From Cauispirillum nitrogeniifigens (GTDB lineage: Bacteria > Pseudomonadota > Alphaproteobacteria > Rhodospirillales > Rhodospirillaceae): a stretch of 64,000 bases of DNA. Below are positions 36,560 to 44,225 of the stretch, piece after piece; position 1 is the stretch's first letter; the number at the start of each line of letters is the position of its first letter. The notes under the pieces were generated by a model, which had not been told where the DNA came from, did no database searches, and saw nothing but the letters and a program-made list of their open reading frames with translations. Position numbers and translations under genes: made by a program. The stretch lies in the NCBI RefSeq assembly GCF_049800675.1, contig NZ_JBLOOT010000006.1, positions 62,001-126,000 of the forward strand, read 5' to 3'.

Positions 36560-38164
36560 ATGAACGACAAGCGGGTCTATCTGTACGACAGCACGCTGCG
36601 CGACGGCGCGCAGACGCAGGGCGTGGACTTCTCGGCGGCTGACAAGACCGCCATCGCGCACGCGCTGGACTCGCTGGGCATTGACTACGTCGAGGGGGGC
36701 TGGCCGGGGGCCAATCCCACCGACGACGCCTTCTTCCGCACGCCGCCGGCGCTGCACCGGGCGCGCTTCTGCGCCTTCGGCATGACCCGCCGGGCCGGGC
36801 GGTCGGCGGAGAACGATCCGGGCCTCCAGGCGGTGCTTCAGGCCGAGACGCCGGTCGTGACCCTGGTCGGCAAGTCCTGGGACTTCCAGTGCATCACCGC
36901 GCTGGGCGTCGACCTGGACGAGAACGTGCGCATGATCGCCGACAGCATCGCCCACGCGCGCACCCGCGCCCAGGAAGTGATGTTCGATGCCGAGCACTTC
37001 TTCGACGGCTACAAGGACAATCCCGCCTACGCCCTGCGCTGCGTCAAGGCCGCGCACGAGGCCGGCGCCCGCTGGGTGGTGCTGTGCGACACCAACGGCG
37101 GCACCCTGCCCGACGAGGTCGAGGCCATCGTCCGCCAGGTGACGGAGCATGTCCCCGGCACCCACGTCGGCATCCACTGCCACAACGATACGGAAAACGC
37201 CGTGGCCAATTCCCTGGCCGCCGTGCGGGCCGGAGCGCGGCAGATCCAGGGCACGCTGAACGGCTTGGGCGAGCGCTGCGGCAACGCCAATCTGGTGTCG
37301 CTGATCCCCACGCTGATGCTCAAGATGGGCTACGAGACGGGGCTCAAGCCGGCCGACCTGACACGCCTGACGGCAGTGTCCCGCCAGCTTGACGAGCGCC
37401 TGAATCGCGCCCCGTCGCGCAATGCCGCCTATGTCGGAGAGGCGGCGTTCGCCCACAAGGGCGGCCTGCATGTCTCGGCCGTGGAGAAGGACCCGCGTTG
37501 CTACGAGCATGTGGTGCCCGAACTGGTTGGCAACCACCGCCGCATCCTGGTGTCCGATCAGGCCGGGCGGTCCAACTTCCTGGCCCGCTTCCGCGAGATC
37601 GGGCTGGAGGTCGATCCCACCAACCCGGCCGTCGCCCGCCTGATCGACGAGGTCAAGCAGCGCGAGTACGGCGGCTATGCCTACGACGGCGCCGAGGCCA
37701 GCTTTGAACTGCTCGCCCGCATGTTCCTGGGCGAGGTGCCCGAGTACTACCGCCTCAACTCCTTCCGCGTCATCGACGAGCGGCGCTGGAACGCCAAGGG
37801 CGACCTGATCACCCTGTCCGAGGCCACCGTCAAGCTGACCCTGGGCGAGGAACAGGCCATGGCCGTGGCCGAGGGCAACGGTCCGGTCAACGCCCTGGAC
37901 GCCGCCCTGCGCAAGGTGCTGGTGCCGGTCTACCCGCAGCTCGCCGACCTCAAGCTGGTGGACTACAAGGTGCGCATCCTGACGCCCGAGGCCGCGACCG
38001 CCGCCGTCACGCGGGTGCTGATCGAAAGCACCGACCATTCCGGGGACACCTGGACCACCGTCGGCGTGTCGGGCAACGTGATCGATGCCTCGTACAACGC
38101 GCTGCGGGATGCCATCACCTACAAGCTGTTCCGCGCCGGCGCAGCGCTTTCGACCGGGGGCTGA
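36560..38164 (+). CDS. cimA: (R)-citramalate synthase
   Basis: A 534-residue HMGL-like enzyme that condenses pyruvate and acetyl-CoA in the threonine-independent route to 2-oxobutyrate and isoleucine. It starts MNDKRVYLYDSTLRDGAQTQGVDFS, with the catalytic barrel motifs DYVEGGWPGANPTD, CDTNGGTLPDE and GIHCHNDTENAVANSLAAVRAGARQIQGTLNGLGERCGNANL. FAHKGGLHVSAV links to the C-terminal LeuA-type regulatory dimer domain (about 405-530). The ATG at 36560 follows TGGAG. The next gene starts 8 bp later. Confidence 0.93.
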   Translation: MNDKRVYLYDSTLRDGAQTQGVDFSAADKTAIAHALDSLGIDYVEGGWPGANPTDDAFFRTPPALHRARFCAFGMTRRAGRSAENDPGLQAVLQAETPVVTLVGKSWDFQCITALGVDLDENVRMIADSIAHARTRAQEVMFDAEHFFDGYKDNPAYALRCVKAAHEAGARWVVLCDTNGGTLPDEVEAIVRQVTEHVPGTHVGIHCHNDTENAVANSLAAVRAGARQIQGTLNGLGERCGNANLVSLIPTLMLKMGYETGLKPADLTRLTAVSRQLDERLNRAPSRNAAYVGEAAFAHKGGLHVSAVEKDPRCYEHVVPELVGNHRRILVSDQAGRSNFLARFREIGLEVDPTNPAVARLIDEVKQREYGGYAYDGAEASFELLARMFLGEVPEYYRLNSFRVIDERRWNAKGDLITLSEATVKLTLGEEQAMAVAEGNGPVNALDAALRKVLVPVYPQLADLKLVDYKVRILTPEAATAAVTRVLIESTDHSGDTWTTVGVSGNVIDASYNALRDAITYKLFRAGAALSTGG

Positions 38165-38172
38165 CGGACAGC

Positions 38173-38982
38173 ATGTTTTTGAAAGCCCTGGGATTTTCGG
38201 CGGTCGCCCTGGTCGGTGCGCTGGTGGTGGCGTTCTTCTTCGCGCAGCCGGAGCGGCGGGACGAGCCGACGGTCGACGACGTCATCCGCCTGTTCGACCG
38301 CATCGCCTTCGCCAGCAGCGAGAACAAGGAGGTCCAGCTTCCCTTCGTGCGCCGCTGGACCGCCCCCGTGCGCGTCGGCGTCATCGGCGGCCCGGCCGAG
38401 ATCGCCGAGAGCGAGGCGCCGTGGCTTGACGGCGTGCGCCGCATGGCGCTGCTCTACGACACCCTGCCGGGCCTCGACGTCGCTCTGGTGGCCTCGGCCG
38501 ACTTCGAGATCGGCGGCGCGGAGATGGAGGCGGCGGCCACGGCCGCCAACCTGCGCATCATCATGGTCCCCAACGACGCGGTGCTGGACTTCATCGGCAC
38601 GGCCAACCTGCCGCCGGCGGCGGCGAACGAGCTTGGCGGCGGCCGCGACGGCTGCGTGGTGCTGGGAACTGAGACGCCGGTGCTGAGCGACGTGACCATC
38701 CTGCTGCGCCAGGACCTGTCGGCCAGCCGCCGCAACATCTGTCTGGGCGAGGGCATGGCCCGCGCCATGGGCTACTACATTGATGCCAAGTGGGCGTCGG
38801 AGGTGTTCCGCGAGCGGCAGAAGGCGCTGACCTTCCACCCCCTGGGCCGCCTGGCCGCCGCGCTCGTCTACGATGCCGCGCTGACGCCGGGCATGCCGCG
38901 CGAGCAGGCCCTGGCCGCCGCGCGCGCGGCGCTGGAGGCCAAGGGCCTGTCGGCCGGGGAGGCGACCGATGGCGGGAACTGA
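38173..38982 (+). CDS. DUF2927-type protein with N-terminal membrane anchor
   Basis: A 269-residue protein with one N-terminal hydrophobic segment (LKALGFSAVALVGALVVAFFFAQ), probably a signal anchor. The rest fits DUF2927 as I remember it: DRIAFASSENKEVQLPFVRRWTAPVRVGVIGG, a central LRIIMVPNDAVLDFIG, and a late motif RRNICLGEGMARAMGYY. The arrangement recalls secreted metallohydrolase-like folds, but no HExxH is present. Function unknown. Overlaps trmJ by 14 bases, so the two are probably cotranscribed with cimA. Confidence 0.7.
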   Translation: MFLKALGFSAVALVGALVVAFFFAQPERRDEPTVDDVIRLFDRIAFASSENKEVQLPFVRRWTAPVRVGVIGGPAEIAESEAPWLDGVRRMALLYDTLPGLDVALVASADFEIGGAEMEAAATAANLRIIMVPNDAVLDFIGTANLPPAAANELGGGRDGCVVLGTETPVLSDVTILLRQDLSASRRNICLGEGMARAMGYYIDAKWASEVFRERQKALTFHPLGRLAAALVYDAALTPGMPREQALAAARAALEAKGLSAGEATDGGN

Positions 38983-39844
38983 CCGCACGCGGGGCCGCCC
39001 GCTCATTCCCCAGGACGTCACCCAGGGCTTCGGCAGCGGCCCGGCCGTCATCCTGGTCGAACCGCAATTGGCGGAGAACGTCGGCACGGCGGCGCGCGCC
39101 ATGGGCAACTGCGCCCTGACAGACCTGCGGCTGGTCAACCCGCGCGAGGATCACCTGTGCCTGAAGGCGCTGCGGGCGTCCTCGGGCGCCGACGCCATCC
39201 TGGAGGCGGCGCGGGTCTTCCCCAGCACCGAGGCGGCCATTGCCGACCTGCACCACGTCTATGCCACCACGGCACGGCGCCGCGACATGATGAAGCGCAT
39301 CCTGACGCCGCGCGCCGCCGCCGCCGAGATCCGCGCCCACGAGGCAGCCTCGCCGCCGCAGGCCTGCGGCATCCTGTTCGGGCGCGAGCGCACCGGCCTG
39401 GAGAACGACGACGTGGCCCTGGCCGGGGCGGTGATCGAGGTGCCGCTCAACCCGTCCTTCTGCTCCCTGAACCTGGCCCAGGCGGTGCTGCTGGTCGGCT
39501 ACGAGCTGTTCACCGCCGCCGACGCCACGCCGGCCGAACAGCCGCCGGAACGCTCGTCGCCGCTGGCGACGCAGTCCGACCTTCTGGCCTTCTACAAGCA
39601 CCTGGAGGCGGAACTGGACAACTGCGGCTTCCTGCGGGTGCCCGACAAGCGGCCGGGGATGGTGCGCAACATCCGCTCCATGTTCAACCGCGCGGGGCTG
39701 TCGGTGCAGGAAATCCGCACCCTGCACGGCATCGTCAAGGAACTGCGCTGGGGCCGCCGGCCCGACCGGCCGGGGCGCGACGAGAACGGCAACGTCCAGG
39801 TCCCGCACGAGGTCCCGCCGGGGATACTCGATCAGGACGACTGA
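38969..39844 (+). CDS. trmJ: tRNA (cytidine/uridine-2'-O-)-methyltransferase TrmJ
   Basis: A 291-residue SPOUT-class methyltransferase that modifies position 32 of tRNA. Knot motifs are VILVEPQLAENVGTAARAMGNCALTDLRLVNP, CGILFGRERTGLENDDVALAGAVIEVPLNPSF, and SLNLAQAVLLVGYELF. The C-terminal helical extension (SDLLAFYKHLEAELDNCGFLR, MFNRAGLSVQEIRTLHGIVKEL) is that of TrmJ rather than TrmL. Confidence 0.92.
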   Translation: MAGTDRTRGRPLIPQDVTQGFGSGPAVILVEPQLAENVGTAARAMGNCALTDLRLVNPREDHLCLKALRASSGADAILEAARVFPSTEAAIADLHHVYATTARRRDMMKRILTPRAAAAEIRAHEAASPPQACGILFGRERTGLENDDVALAGAVIEVPLNPSFCSLNLAQAVLLVGYELFTAADATPAEQPPERSSPLATQSDLLAFYKHLEAELDNCGFLRVPDKRPGMVRNIRSMFNRAGLSVQEIRTLHGIVKELRWGRRPDRPGRDENGNVQVPHEVPPGILDQDD

Positions 39845-39903
39845 CGCCAGCGGCCGGCATGGGGTACAGTATGCCGGAGAATAACAGCAGGGGAGGGGGC
39901 TTC

Positions 39904-40554
39904 ATGACAGCGGCCGAGACACCGCCGGTCTTCGACGAGGCATTCCGCGAGCGCTTCGTGACGCTGCTGGAATGGCGGCGCGACGTGCGGCGGTTCCGCC
40001 CCGACGCGGTGGCCCCCGACCTGATCGACCGCCTGCTGCACCTGGCGGTCCTCGCCCCGTCGGTCGGCAACAGCCAGCCGTGGCGCTTCGTCATGGTCGA
40101 TGACCCGGCGCGGCGGGCGGCCATCCGCGCCAGTTTCGAGGAGTGCAACACCGAGGCCCTGAACGCCTACCACGGCGACCGGGCGCAGCAGTACGCCGCC
40201 CTCAAGCTGGCGGGCATGGACATCGCCCCGGTGCAGATGGCGGTCTACTGCGACACGGTGCCGCGCGAAGGCGGTGGCCTGGGCCGCCGCACCATGCCCG
40301 AGACGTTGCAGCATTCGGTCGCCGCGGCGGTGCAGACCCTGGCCCTGGCGGCGCGGGCCTGGGGCCTGGGCGTGGGCATCGTCACCATCCTGGAGCCGCG
40401 TGTGGTCAGCCGGGTGCTCGAGGTGCCCGAAGACTGGGCCTTCGTCGGCTACCTGTGCATCGGCTGGCCGGAGGAGGAGCACCGCGATCCCGAACTGGTG
40501 CGTTACGGCTGGCAGGACCGCCTGCCCTTCGACCGCTTCGTCTTCCGGCGCTGA
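39904..40554 (+). CDS. bluB: 5,6-dimethylbenzimidazole synthase BluB
   Basis: A 216-residue nitroreductase-fold enzyme that breaks down FMN to make the lower ligand of vitamin B12. Features: EWRRDVRRFRPDAV, LHLAVLAPSVGNSQPWRFVMVDDP, IAPVQMAVYCD, and GGLGRRTMPETLQHSVAAAVQTL, the flavin-covering lid signature of BluB. Start at ATG 39904. The only other B12-linked gene here is the riboswitch-controlled cobalt permease at 43 kb. Confidence 0.9.
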   Translation: MTAAETPPVFDEAFRERFVTLLEWRRDVRRFRPDAVAPDLIDRLLHLAVLAPSVGNSQPWRFVMVDDPARRAAIRASFEECNTEALNAYHGDRAQQYAALKLAGMDIAPVQMAVYCDTVPREGGGLGRRTMPETLQHSVAAAVQTLALAARAWGLGVGIVTILEPRVVSRVLEVPEDWAFVGYLCIGWPEEEHRDPELVRYGWQDRLPFDRFVFRR

Positions 40555-40558
40555 CCCC

Positions 40559-40948
40559 TCAGCGCAGCCCCAGGGTCAGGCGGATGTTGCGGTCGGTCAT
40601 GGTGCGGATGATGCCGACAAAGCGCGCCAGCAGGACGCGCACCGCCGGGTCGGCCGACGCCAGGGCGGCGTCGAAGTGCTCCTTGGGCACCACCGTCAGC
40701 ACGGTCGGCTTCAGCGCCTTGGCGGTGGCGCTGCGTGGCTGGCTGTCGATCAGCGCCATCTCGCCGACCATTTCGCCGACGCCGGCGGTGCCGATGATCA
40801 TGTCGGCGCGCCCGGTCTGCCGGCTGATCTCCAGCAGGCCGCTGTCGATGATATAGGCATTGTCGCCGGGGTCGCCCTCGCGGAACAATACCTCGCCGAT
40901 GGCCAGGCTGCGGGTTTCGGCCGGGGAGGAGGAGGGGGGAGTGGTCAT
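40559..40948 (-). CDS. Small cyclic-nucleotide-binding-domain protein
   Basis: A 129-residue protein that is essentially one cNMP-binding domain: GEVLFREGDPGDNAYIIDSGLLEIS and VGEMVGEMALIDSQPRSATAKALKPTVLTVV. No DNA-binding domain follows; a short C-terminal helix ends RNIRLTLGLR. It could be a stand-alone sensor working with another protein. The ATG at 40946-40948 follows AGGACG. Divergent from the Crp/Fnr gene at 41073; the 124 bp between hold both promoters. Confidence 0.82.
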   Translation of the reverse strand: MTTPPSSSPAETRSLAIGEVLFREGDPGDNAYIIDSGLLEISRQTGRADMIIGTAGVGEMVGEMALIDSQPRSATAKALKPTVLTVVPKEHFDAALASADPAVRVLLARFVGIIRTMTDRNIRLTLGLR

Positions 40949-41072
40949 GGGCTTCGTCCTGCCGCAGCGGTTTGCCGCCACCCAAGGGCCAGCGGTAAAG
41001 ACTTCGTTCATGTCTTGAGGGATACACTGCCACTCCGCAGTTTCAGCCCCAATAAAAATGTGCATCCCCGCC

Positions 41073-41774
41073 ATGAGCGACACGCCGATTCACACCCTCG
41101 ACCACATCGACATGCTGCGCGGCCTGCCCGAGGAACTGCGCAGCGAAGTGGCGCGCCTGTGCCGGTGGAAGCGCTATGCCCCGCAGGAACAGATCATTGA
41201 CCGCGAAAGCGACAGCCGCGACGTCTACTTCGTGGTCCAGGGCAGCGTGCGCATCGTCATCTATTCTGCCAGCGGCCGCGAACTCACCTTGGACGACCTG
41301 CTGACCGGCGCTTTTTTCGGCGAACTGGCGGCCATCGACGGGCTGCCGCGCTCGGCCAGTGTCATGGCGGTGCAGGATACCGTCATCGCCTCGCTGCCGG
41401 CCGACCAGTTCCTGCGCCTGCTGCACGACTACCCGGAGATGGCGACCCGCGTGCTGCGGCGCCTGGCCGCCGTGGTGCGGCAGGCCACCGAGCGGATCCT
41501 CGACCTGTCGACCCTGGGCGCCAACAACCGCGTCCATGCGGAACTGCTGCGCCAGGCCCGCGCCGCCGAGACCGACGAGTCCGGCGCCGCCATCATCAAG
41601 CCCATTCCCGTGCATGGCGAGATGGCCAGCCGCGTCAGCACCACCCGCGAGACGGTGGCGCGGGTGATGAACGATCTGGCGCGCTCGGGCATCCTGCGGC
41701 GCGACAAGGACGCCCTGCTGGTCCTCGACGTCGATCGCCTGGAAACCATGGTCGAAAGCGTGCGCGGGGAATAG
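41073..41774 (+). CDS. Crp/Fnr-family transcriptional regulator
   Basis: A 233-residue regulator. A cNMP-binding-type sensor domain (about 20-130; RESDSRDVYFVVQGSVRIVIYSASGRELTLDDLLTGAFFGELAAIDGLPRSASV in segments) is followed by a winged helix (about 165-225; EMASRVSTTRETVARVMNDLARSGILRRDKDALLVLD). The N-terminal cysteine cluster of FNR is missing, so it is not an oxygen-sensing iron-sulfur FNR. Recognition helix STTRETVARVM suggests a Crp-like target, and a TGTGA-N6-TCACT site lies 32 bp after the gene. An ATG at 41058 is an alternative start. Confidence 0.88.
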   Translation: MSDTPIHTLDHIDMLRGLPEELRSEVARLCRWKRYAPQEQIIDRESDSRDVYFVVQGSVRIVIYSASGRELTLDDLLTGAFFGELAAIDGLPRSASVMAVQDTVIASLPADQFLRLLHDYPEMATRVLRRLAAVVRQATERILDLSTLGANNRVHAELLRQARAAETDESGAAIIKPIPVHGEMASRVSTTRETVARVMNDLARSGILRRDKDALLVLDVDRLETMVESVRGE

Positions 41775-41805
41775 GCGGACGGATATTCGCAAATTTTCTG
41801 TGGGA

Positions 41806-41821
41806 TGTGATGCGCGTCACT
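41806..41821. promoter_or_regulatory. Crp-type binding site
   Basis: TGTGATGCGCGTCACT matches the Crp consensus TGTGA-N6-TCACA at 9 of 10 defined positions. It lies between the Crp/Fnr-family gene and a leader ending in a terminator, so it may control that transcript. Confidence 0.6.
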
Positions 41822-41839
41822 GCCAGCCGGCCGGGCAGG

Positions 41840-41957
41840 AACGACACTGGGGGAACCAAGGGTGTTCCGGGCAGTCCCGGACCCGCCGACGGTATCGGTA
41901 TCCTCTTTCCCTCAAGAGCGCACTTCAGGCGGGGCCACTGGTCCCGCCGCTTTTTTT
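41840..41957 (+). ncRNA. Candidate small RNA or attenuator leader ending in a terminator
   Basis: Non-coding sequence between the Crp-type site and DUF423. A hairpin can form from GGAAC/GTTCC (around 41838-41869), then a GGTATCGGTATCC stretch. The end is a clear rho-independent terminator: GGCGGG (41928-41933) pairs with CCCGCC (41943-41948), followed by CTTTTTTT (41950-41957). No open frame with a ribosome site is present. The 5' end is a guess based on the Crp-type site. It could be an sRNA or a leader controlling DUF423, whose start is 30 bp downstream. Confidence 0.5.
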
Positions 41958-41987
41958 GTCGTGACGGCCGAGGCGGAGGGAACGGGC

Positions 41988-42374
41988 ATGCGCATGTGGC
42001 TGGTGCTGGCGGGGATCAACGGAGCGATGGCGGTGGCGGCGGGGGCCTATGCCTCCCACGGGCTGGCGGAAGCCGGCCCGCAGGCGGAGCGGTGGATGCA
42101 GCTTGCCTCCACCTATCAGCTTGTCCATGCGGTGGGGCTGGTCGCCCTGGCGGCGGCAACGCCGGCCCTGCGCGCCACCGGGCGGGCCGGGGCTCGGGTC
42201 CTGGGGGTGGCGGCGGGGCTGCTGTTCCAGGCCGGGATCGTGATGTTCTGCGGTGCCCTGTACGGGCTGGCGCTGGACGCCTGGGCGGTGTCCGGCATGG
42301 CCCCGGCGGGCGGCTTCGCCTTCATCGCCGGCTGGCTGGCCCTGAGTGCCGCCGGGATTACGGCACGGCAATAA
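41988..42374 (+). CDS. DUF423 family membrane protein
   Basis: A 128-residue inner-membrane protein with four hydrophobic segments. The family signature is GINGAMAVAAGAYASHGL near the N-terminus, followed by ASTYQLVHAVGLVAL and MFCGALYGLAL. Function is not known (YgdD-like). The ATG at 41988 follows GGAGGG; a longer open frame upstream crosses the terminator and is rejected. Confidence 0.85.
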   Translation: MRMWLVLAGINGAMAVAAGAYASHGLAEAGPQAERWMQLASTYQLVHAVGLVALAAATPALRATGRAGARVLGVAAGLLFQAGIVMFCGALYGLALDAWAVSGMAPAGGFAFIAGWLALSAAGITARQ

Positions 42375-42507
42375 TCTTGTAGCCCCATGTTTGACTTCGG
42401 CAAGGGGATTGCGCAAGATGCAAGGGCATCGAGGGGCGTACCCCCTATGGGCCGGGTCGAGTACGCCGGTTCGGGGACGCCAGCGTCATCTCGGAACGGG
42501 TGGGGAC

Positions 42508-42873
42508 ATGGCAAAGACCATTCTGATCGTTGAAGACAACGAGCTGAACATGAAGCTGTTCAACGATCTGTTGCAGGCCCACGGCTACGAGACCTTGCAG
42601 ACCAAGGATGGTCGCGAGGTTCTGGGCATCGCCCGCGAACACCGGCCCGACCTTATCCTGATGGACATCCAGCTGCCCGAGGTTTCGGGTCTGGAGATCA
42701 CCCGGATGCTCAAGGATGACCCGGACCTGAAGGCCATTCCCGTGATCGCCGTCACCGCCTTCGCCATGAAGGGCGACGAGGAAAAGATCCGCGAGGGCGG
42801 CTGCGAGGGCTACATCGCCAAGCCGATCTCGGTGGCCAACTTCCTTCAGACCGTCGGCAAGTTCCTCAACTGA
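42508..42873 (+). CDS. divK: DivK-type single-domain response regulator
   Basis: A 121-residue CheY-like receiver with no output domain. Motifs: ILIVEDNELNMKLFNDLL, phospho-acceptor Asp in LILMDIQLPEVSGLEITR, Thr in VIAVTAFAMKGDEEKI, Lys in GYIAKPISVANF. NELNMKLF is characteristic of DivK, which controls polarity and CtrA activity in alphaproteobacteria. The start is the ATG at 42508, before MAKTILIVED. Confidence 0.9.
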   Translation: MAKTILIVEDNELNMKLFNDLLQAHGYETLQTKDGREVLGIAREHRPDLILMDIQLPEVSGLEITRMLKDDPDLKAIPVIAVTAFAMKGDEEKIREGGCEGYIAKPISVANFLQTVGKFLN

Positions 42874-42900
42874 GGGCGCCGACCGGCTGGTCGAAAAGAG

Positions 42901-42930
42901 AACGGCGTGGCCTTTGCGGGCCACGCCGTT
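42901..42930. terminator. Bidirectional terminator between divK and the cobalt permease gene
   Basis: A 12-bp perfect stem, AACGGCGTGGCC (42901-42912) with GGCCACGCCGTT (42919-42930), loop of six. It is followed by TCCCTTT on the plus strand and CTCTTTTC on the minus strand. Sits midway between two convergent genes. Confidence 0.85.
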
Positions 42931-42958
42931 TCCCTTTGCGCCGGACGCGCCGCCCGGA

Positions 42959-43624
42959 TCAGGCGGTGCGCAGGCTGCCGACCACGGACAGGCGGGACAC
43001 CAGGGCGTTGCCCTCGACCTTCTTCAGGCCCTTGACGATGCCCCAGGTCACCAGCGGCTCGATGGCGACGACGGCGAGGTAGCTGGCGGCGAAGGACAGC
43101 CACGAGGCCAGCGGCGTCTCCGCCCCGCCGATCAGCAGCCAGAAGCCGACCATGGTGGTGACGCCGGCGTAGTACATGCCGTCCAGGCCGAGGATGCGGC
43201 CCAGGGTCAGGCGGCGGTTCAGCGAGGCGTCGAACAGCTTGCGGCCCTGGGCGTAGTGCACCGCGATCAGCGGCAGCATCAGGCTCAGGCTGTTGACCCC
43301 CAGGTGCACCATGTCGGCCGGGTCGAAGACCAGGCCCTGGAACGCCAGGCCGAGGGCGAAGCCCAGCAGCGTCGGCAGGAAGCCCAGGGTCAGGTACATG
43401 GCCATGGCGCCGATGAAATGCAGTTCCGACACCCCCACGGGCACGCTGTAGCTCTGCATGAACAGCGAGAAGAATCCGGCGGCGGCAAGCGTCTTGAGCG
43501 GCATCCACGGCTCGCGCACGAGCCCCTTGATCTGCTCCTTGGCGCCCCAGGCGACGACGCCGATGGCGCCCGCGTTGGCGAGCATGACCTTGGCCGGGGT
43601 AACGAATCCAGGTTCGATATGCAT
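42959..43624 (-). CDS. CbiM-like energy-coupling-factor cobalt transport permease
   Basis: A 221-residue inner-membrane protein with about six helices. The N-terminus MHIEPGFVTPAKV matches the CbiM family, in which the extreme N-terminus with its His helps bind cobalt. SELHFIGAMAMYLTLGFLPTLLGFALGL is a conserved core. A cobalamin riboswitch directly upstream supports cobalt as substrate. No cbiQ or cbiO gene is adjacent, so any partner ATPase must be elsewhere. Confidence 0.82.
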   Translation of the reverse strand: MHIEPGFVTPAKVMLANAGAIGVVAWGAKEQIKGLVREPWMPLKTLAAAGFFSLFMQSYSVPVGVSELHFIGAMAMYLTLGFLPTLLGFALGLAFQGLVFDPADMVHLGVNSLSLMLPLIAVHYAQGRKLFDASLNRRLTLGRILGLDGMYYAGVTTMVGFWLLIGGAETPLASWLSFAASYLAVVAIEPLVTWGIVKGLKKVEGNALVSRLSVVGSLRTA

Positions 43625-43677
43625 TGAGTTCTCCTTGCACCCACCGTGCAGTTGCGGCCCATGCGGGCCAGGGACTA

Positions 43678-43862
43678 TGTCACGGGCAGGTTTCCTGGCT
43701 CACGGCCGTGGCCTCCGCCGCCTTCCCGGACCCGTGGGGCCAGTGGCATCGTGGAGGAGGCAAACCGTTCACAGTTGCGGGGGCAGCCGCGGATCGGGTC
43801 CTGGCGGACCGTACCGTGTTCCCTTTTAACCCCGGCGGCGACATGCGGCGGGGCACCCGTGG
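43678..43862 (-). ncRNA. Cobalamin (adenosylcobalamin) riboswitch
   Basis: The minus strand shows the conserved blocks in order: TTAAAAGGGAACACGGT, GCTGCCCCCGCAACTGTGA, GATGCCACTGG, GGGAAGGCGG, and the B12 box GAGCCAGGAAACCTGCC (43684-43700). The element ends about 55 bp before the start of the CbiM-like gene. B12 binding should lower expression. Outer boundaries are approximate. With the terminator of rpmG, this explains the 357-bp gap between the two genes. Confidence 0.93.
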
Positions 43863-43910
43863 CCGGCAGTGTGGCCGAGCGGTAGGGGCAGGGCAAGGAG
43901 AGAGTCGCCC

Positions 43911-43945
43911 AAAAAGCAACGGGGCCGCCGATTTCTCGGCGGCCC
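43911..43945 (-). terminator. Rho-independent terminator of rpmG
   Basis: GGGCCGCCGA (43922-43931) pairs with TCGGCGGCCC (43936-43945) around TTTC. On the minus strand it continues CGTTGCTTTTT. Confidence 0.85.
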
Positions 43946-43981
43946 TGCGTTGGGTCGCTTGAAGCGGAAGACCTTGCGGTC

Positions 43982-44149
43982 TTACTTCATCTTCGTTTCG
44001 CGGAAGACGACGTGCTTGCGCGCGACCGGGTCGTACTTGCGGAACTCGAGCTTCTGAGTGGTGTTCCGGGGGTTCTTCTTGGCGATGTAGAAGTAGCCCG
44101 TGCCCTCGGTGCTCTCGAGCTTGATCTGGATGGTCGTCGGTTTGGCCAT
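43982..44149 (-). CDS. rpmG: 50S ribosomal protein L33
   Basis: A 55-residue ribosomal protein, below the length of the long open frames around it. The sequence starts MAKPTTIQIKLESTEG and ends KHVVFRETKMK, with TGYFYIAKKNPRN in the middle, the family pattern. It lacks the zinc-binding cysteines of C+ L33 forms, as usual in proteobacteria. In many alphaproteobacteria rpmG lies close to divK, as here. Confidence 0.95.
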   Translation of the reverse strand: MAKPTTIQIKLESTEGTGYFYIAKKNPRNTTQKLEFRKYDPVARKHVVFRETKMK

Positions 44150-44225
44150 TGCCGCAATCCTGATACGAAGAGTGTCCTGCTAGAGCGGGGCACCTTAGCG
44201 CCCCCGCCCACAGAGTCAAGTTTAT

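Noticed and set aside
33131..38038. A very long open frame (over 1,600 codons) on the minus strand opposite the GGDEF/EAL and cimA genes
   Set aside because: It is an antisense shadow of GC-rich codons: the translation is low in complexity (G, A, R, H, V, D) and has no family motifs, while the plus strand has two well-matched genes.
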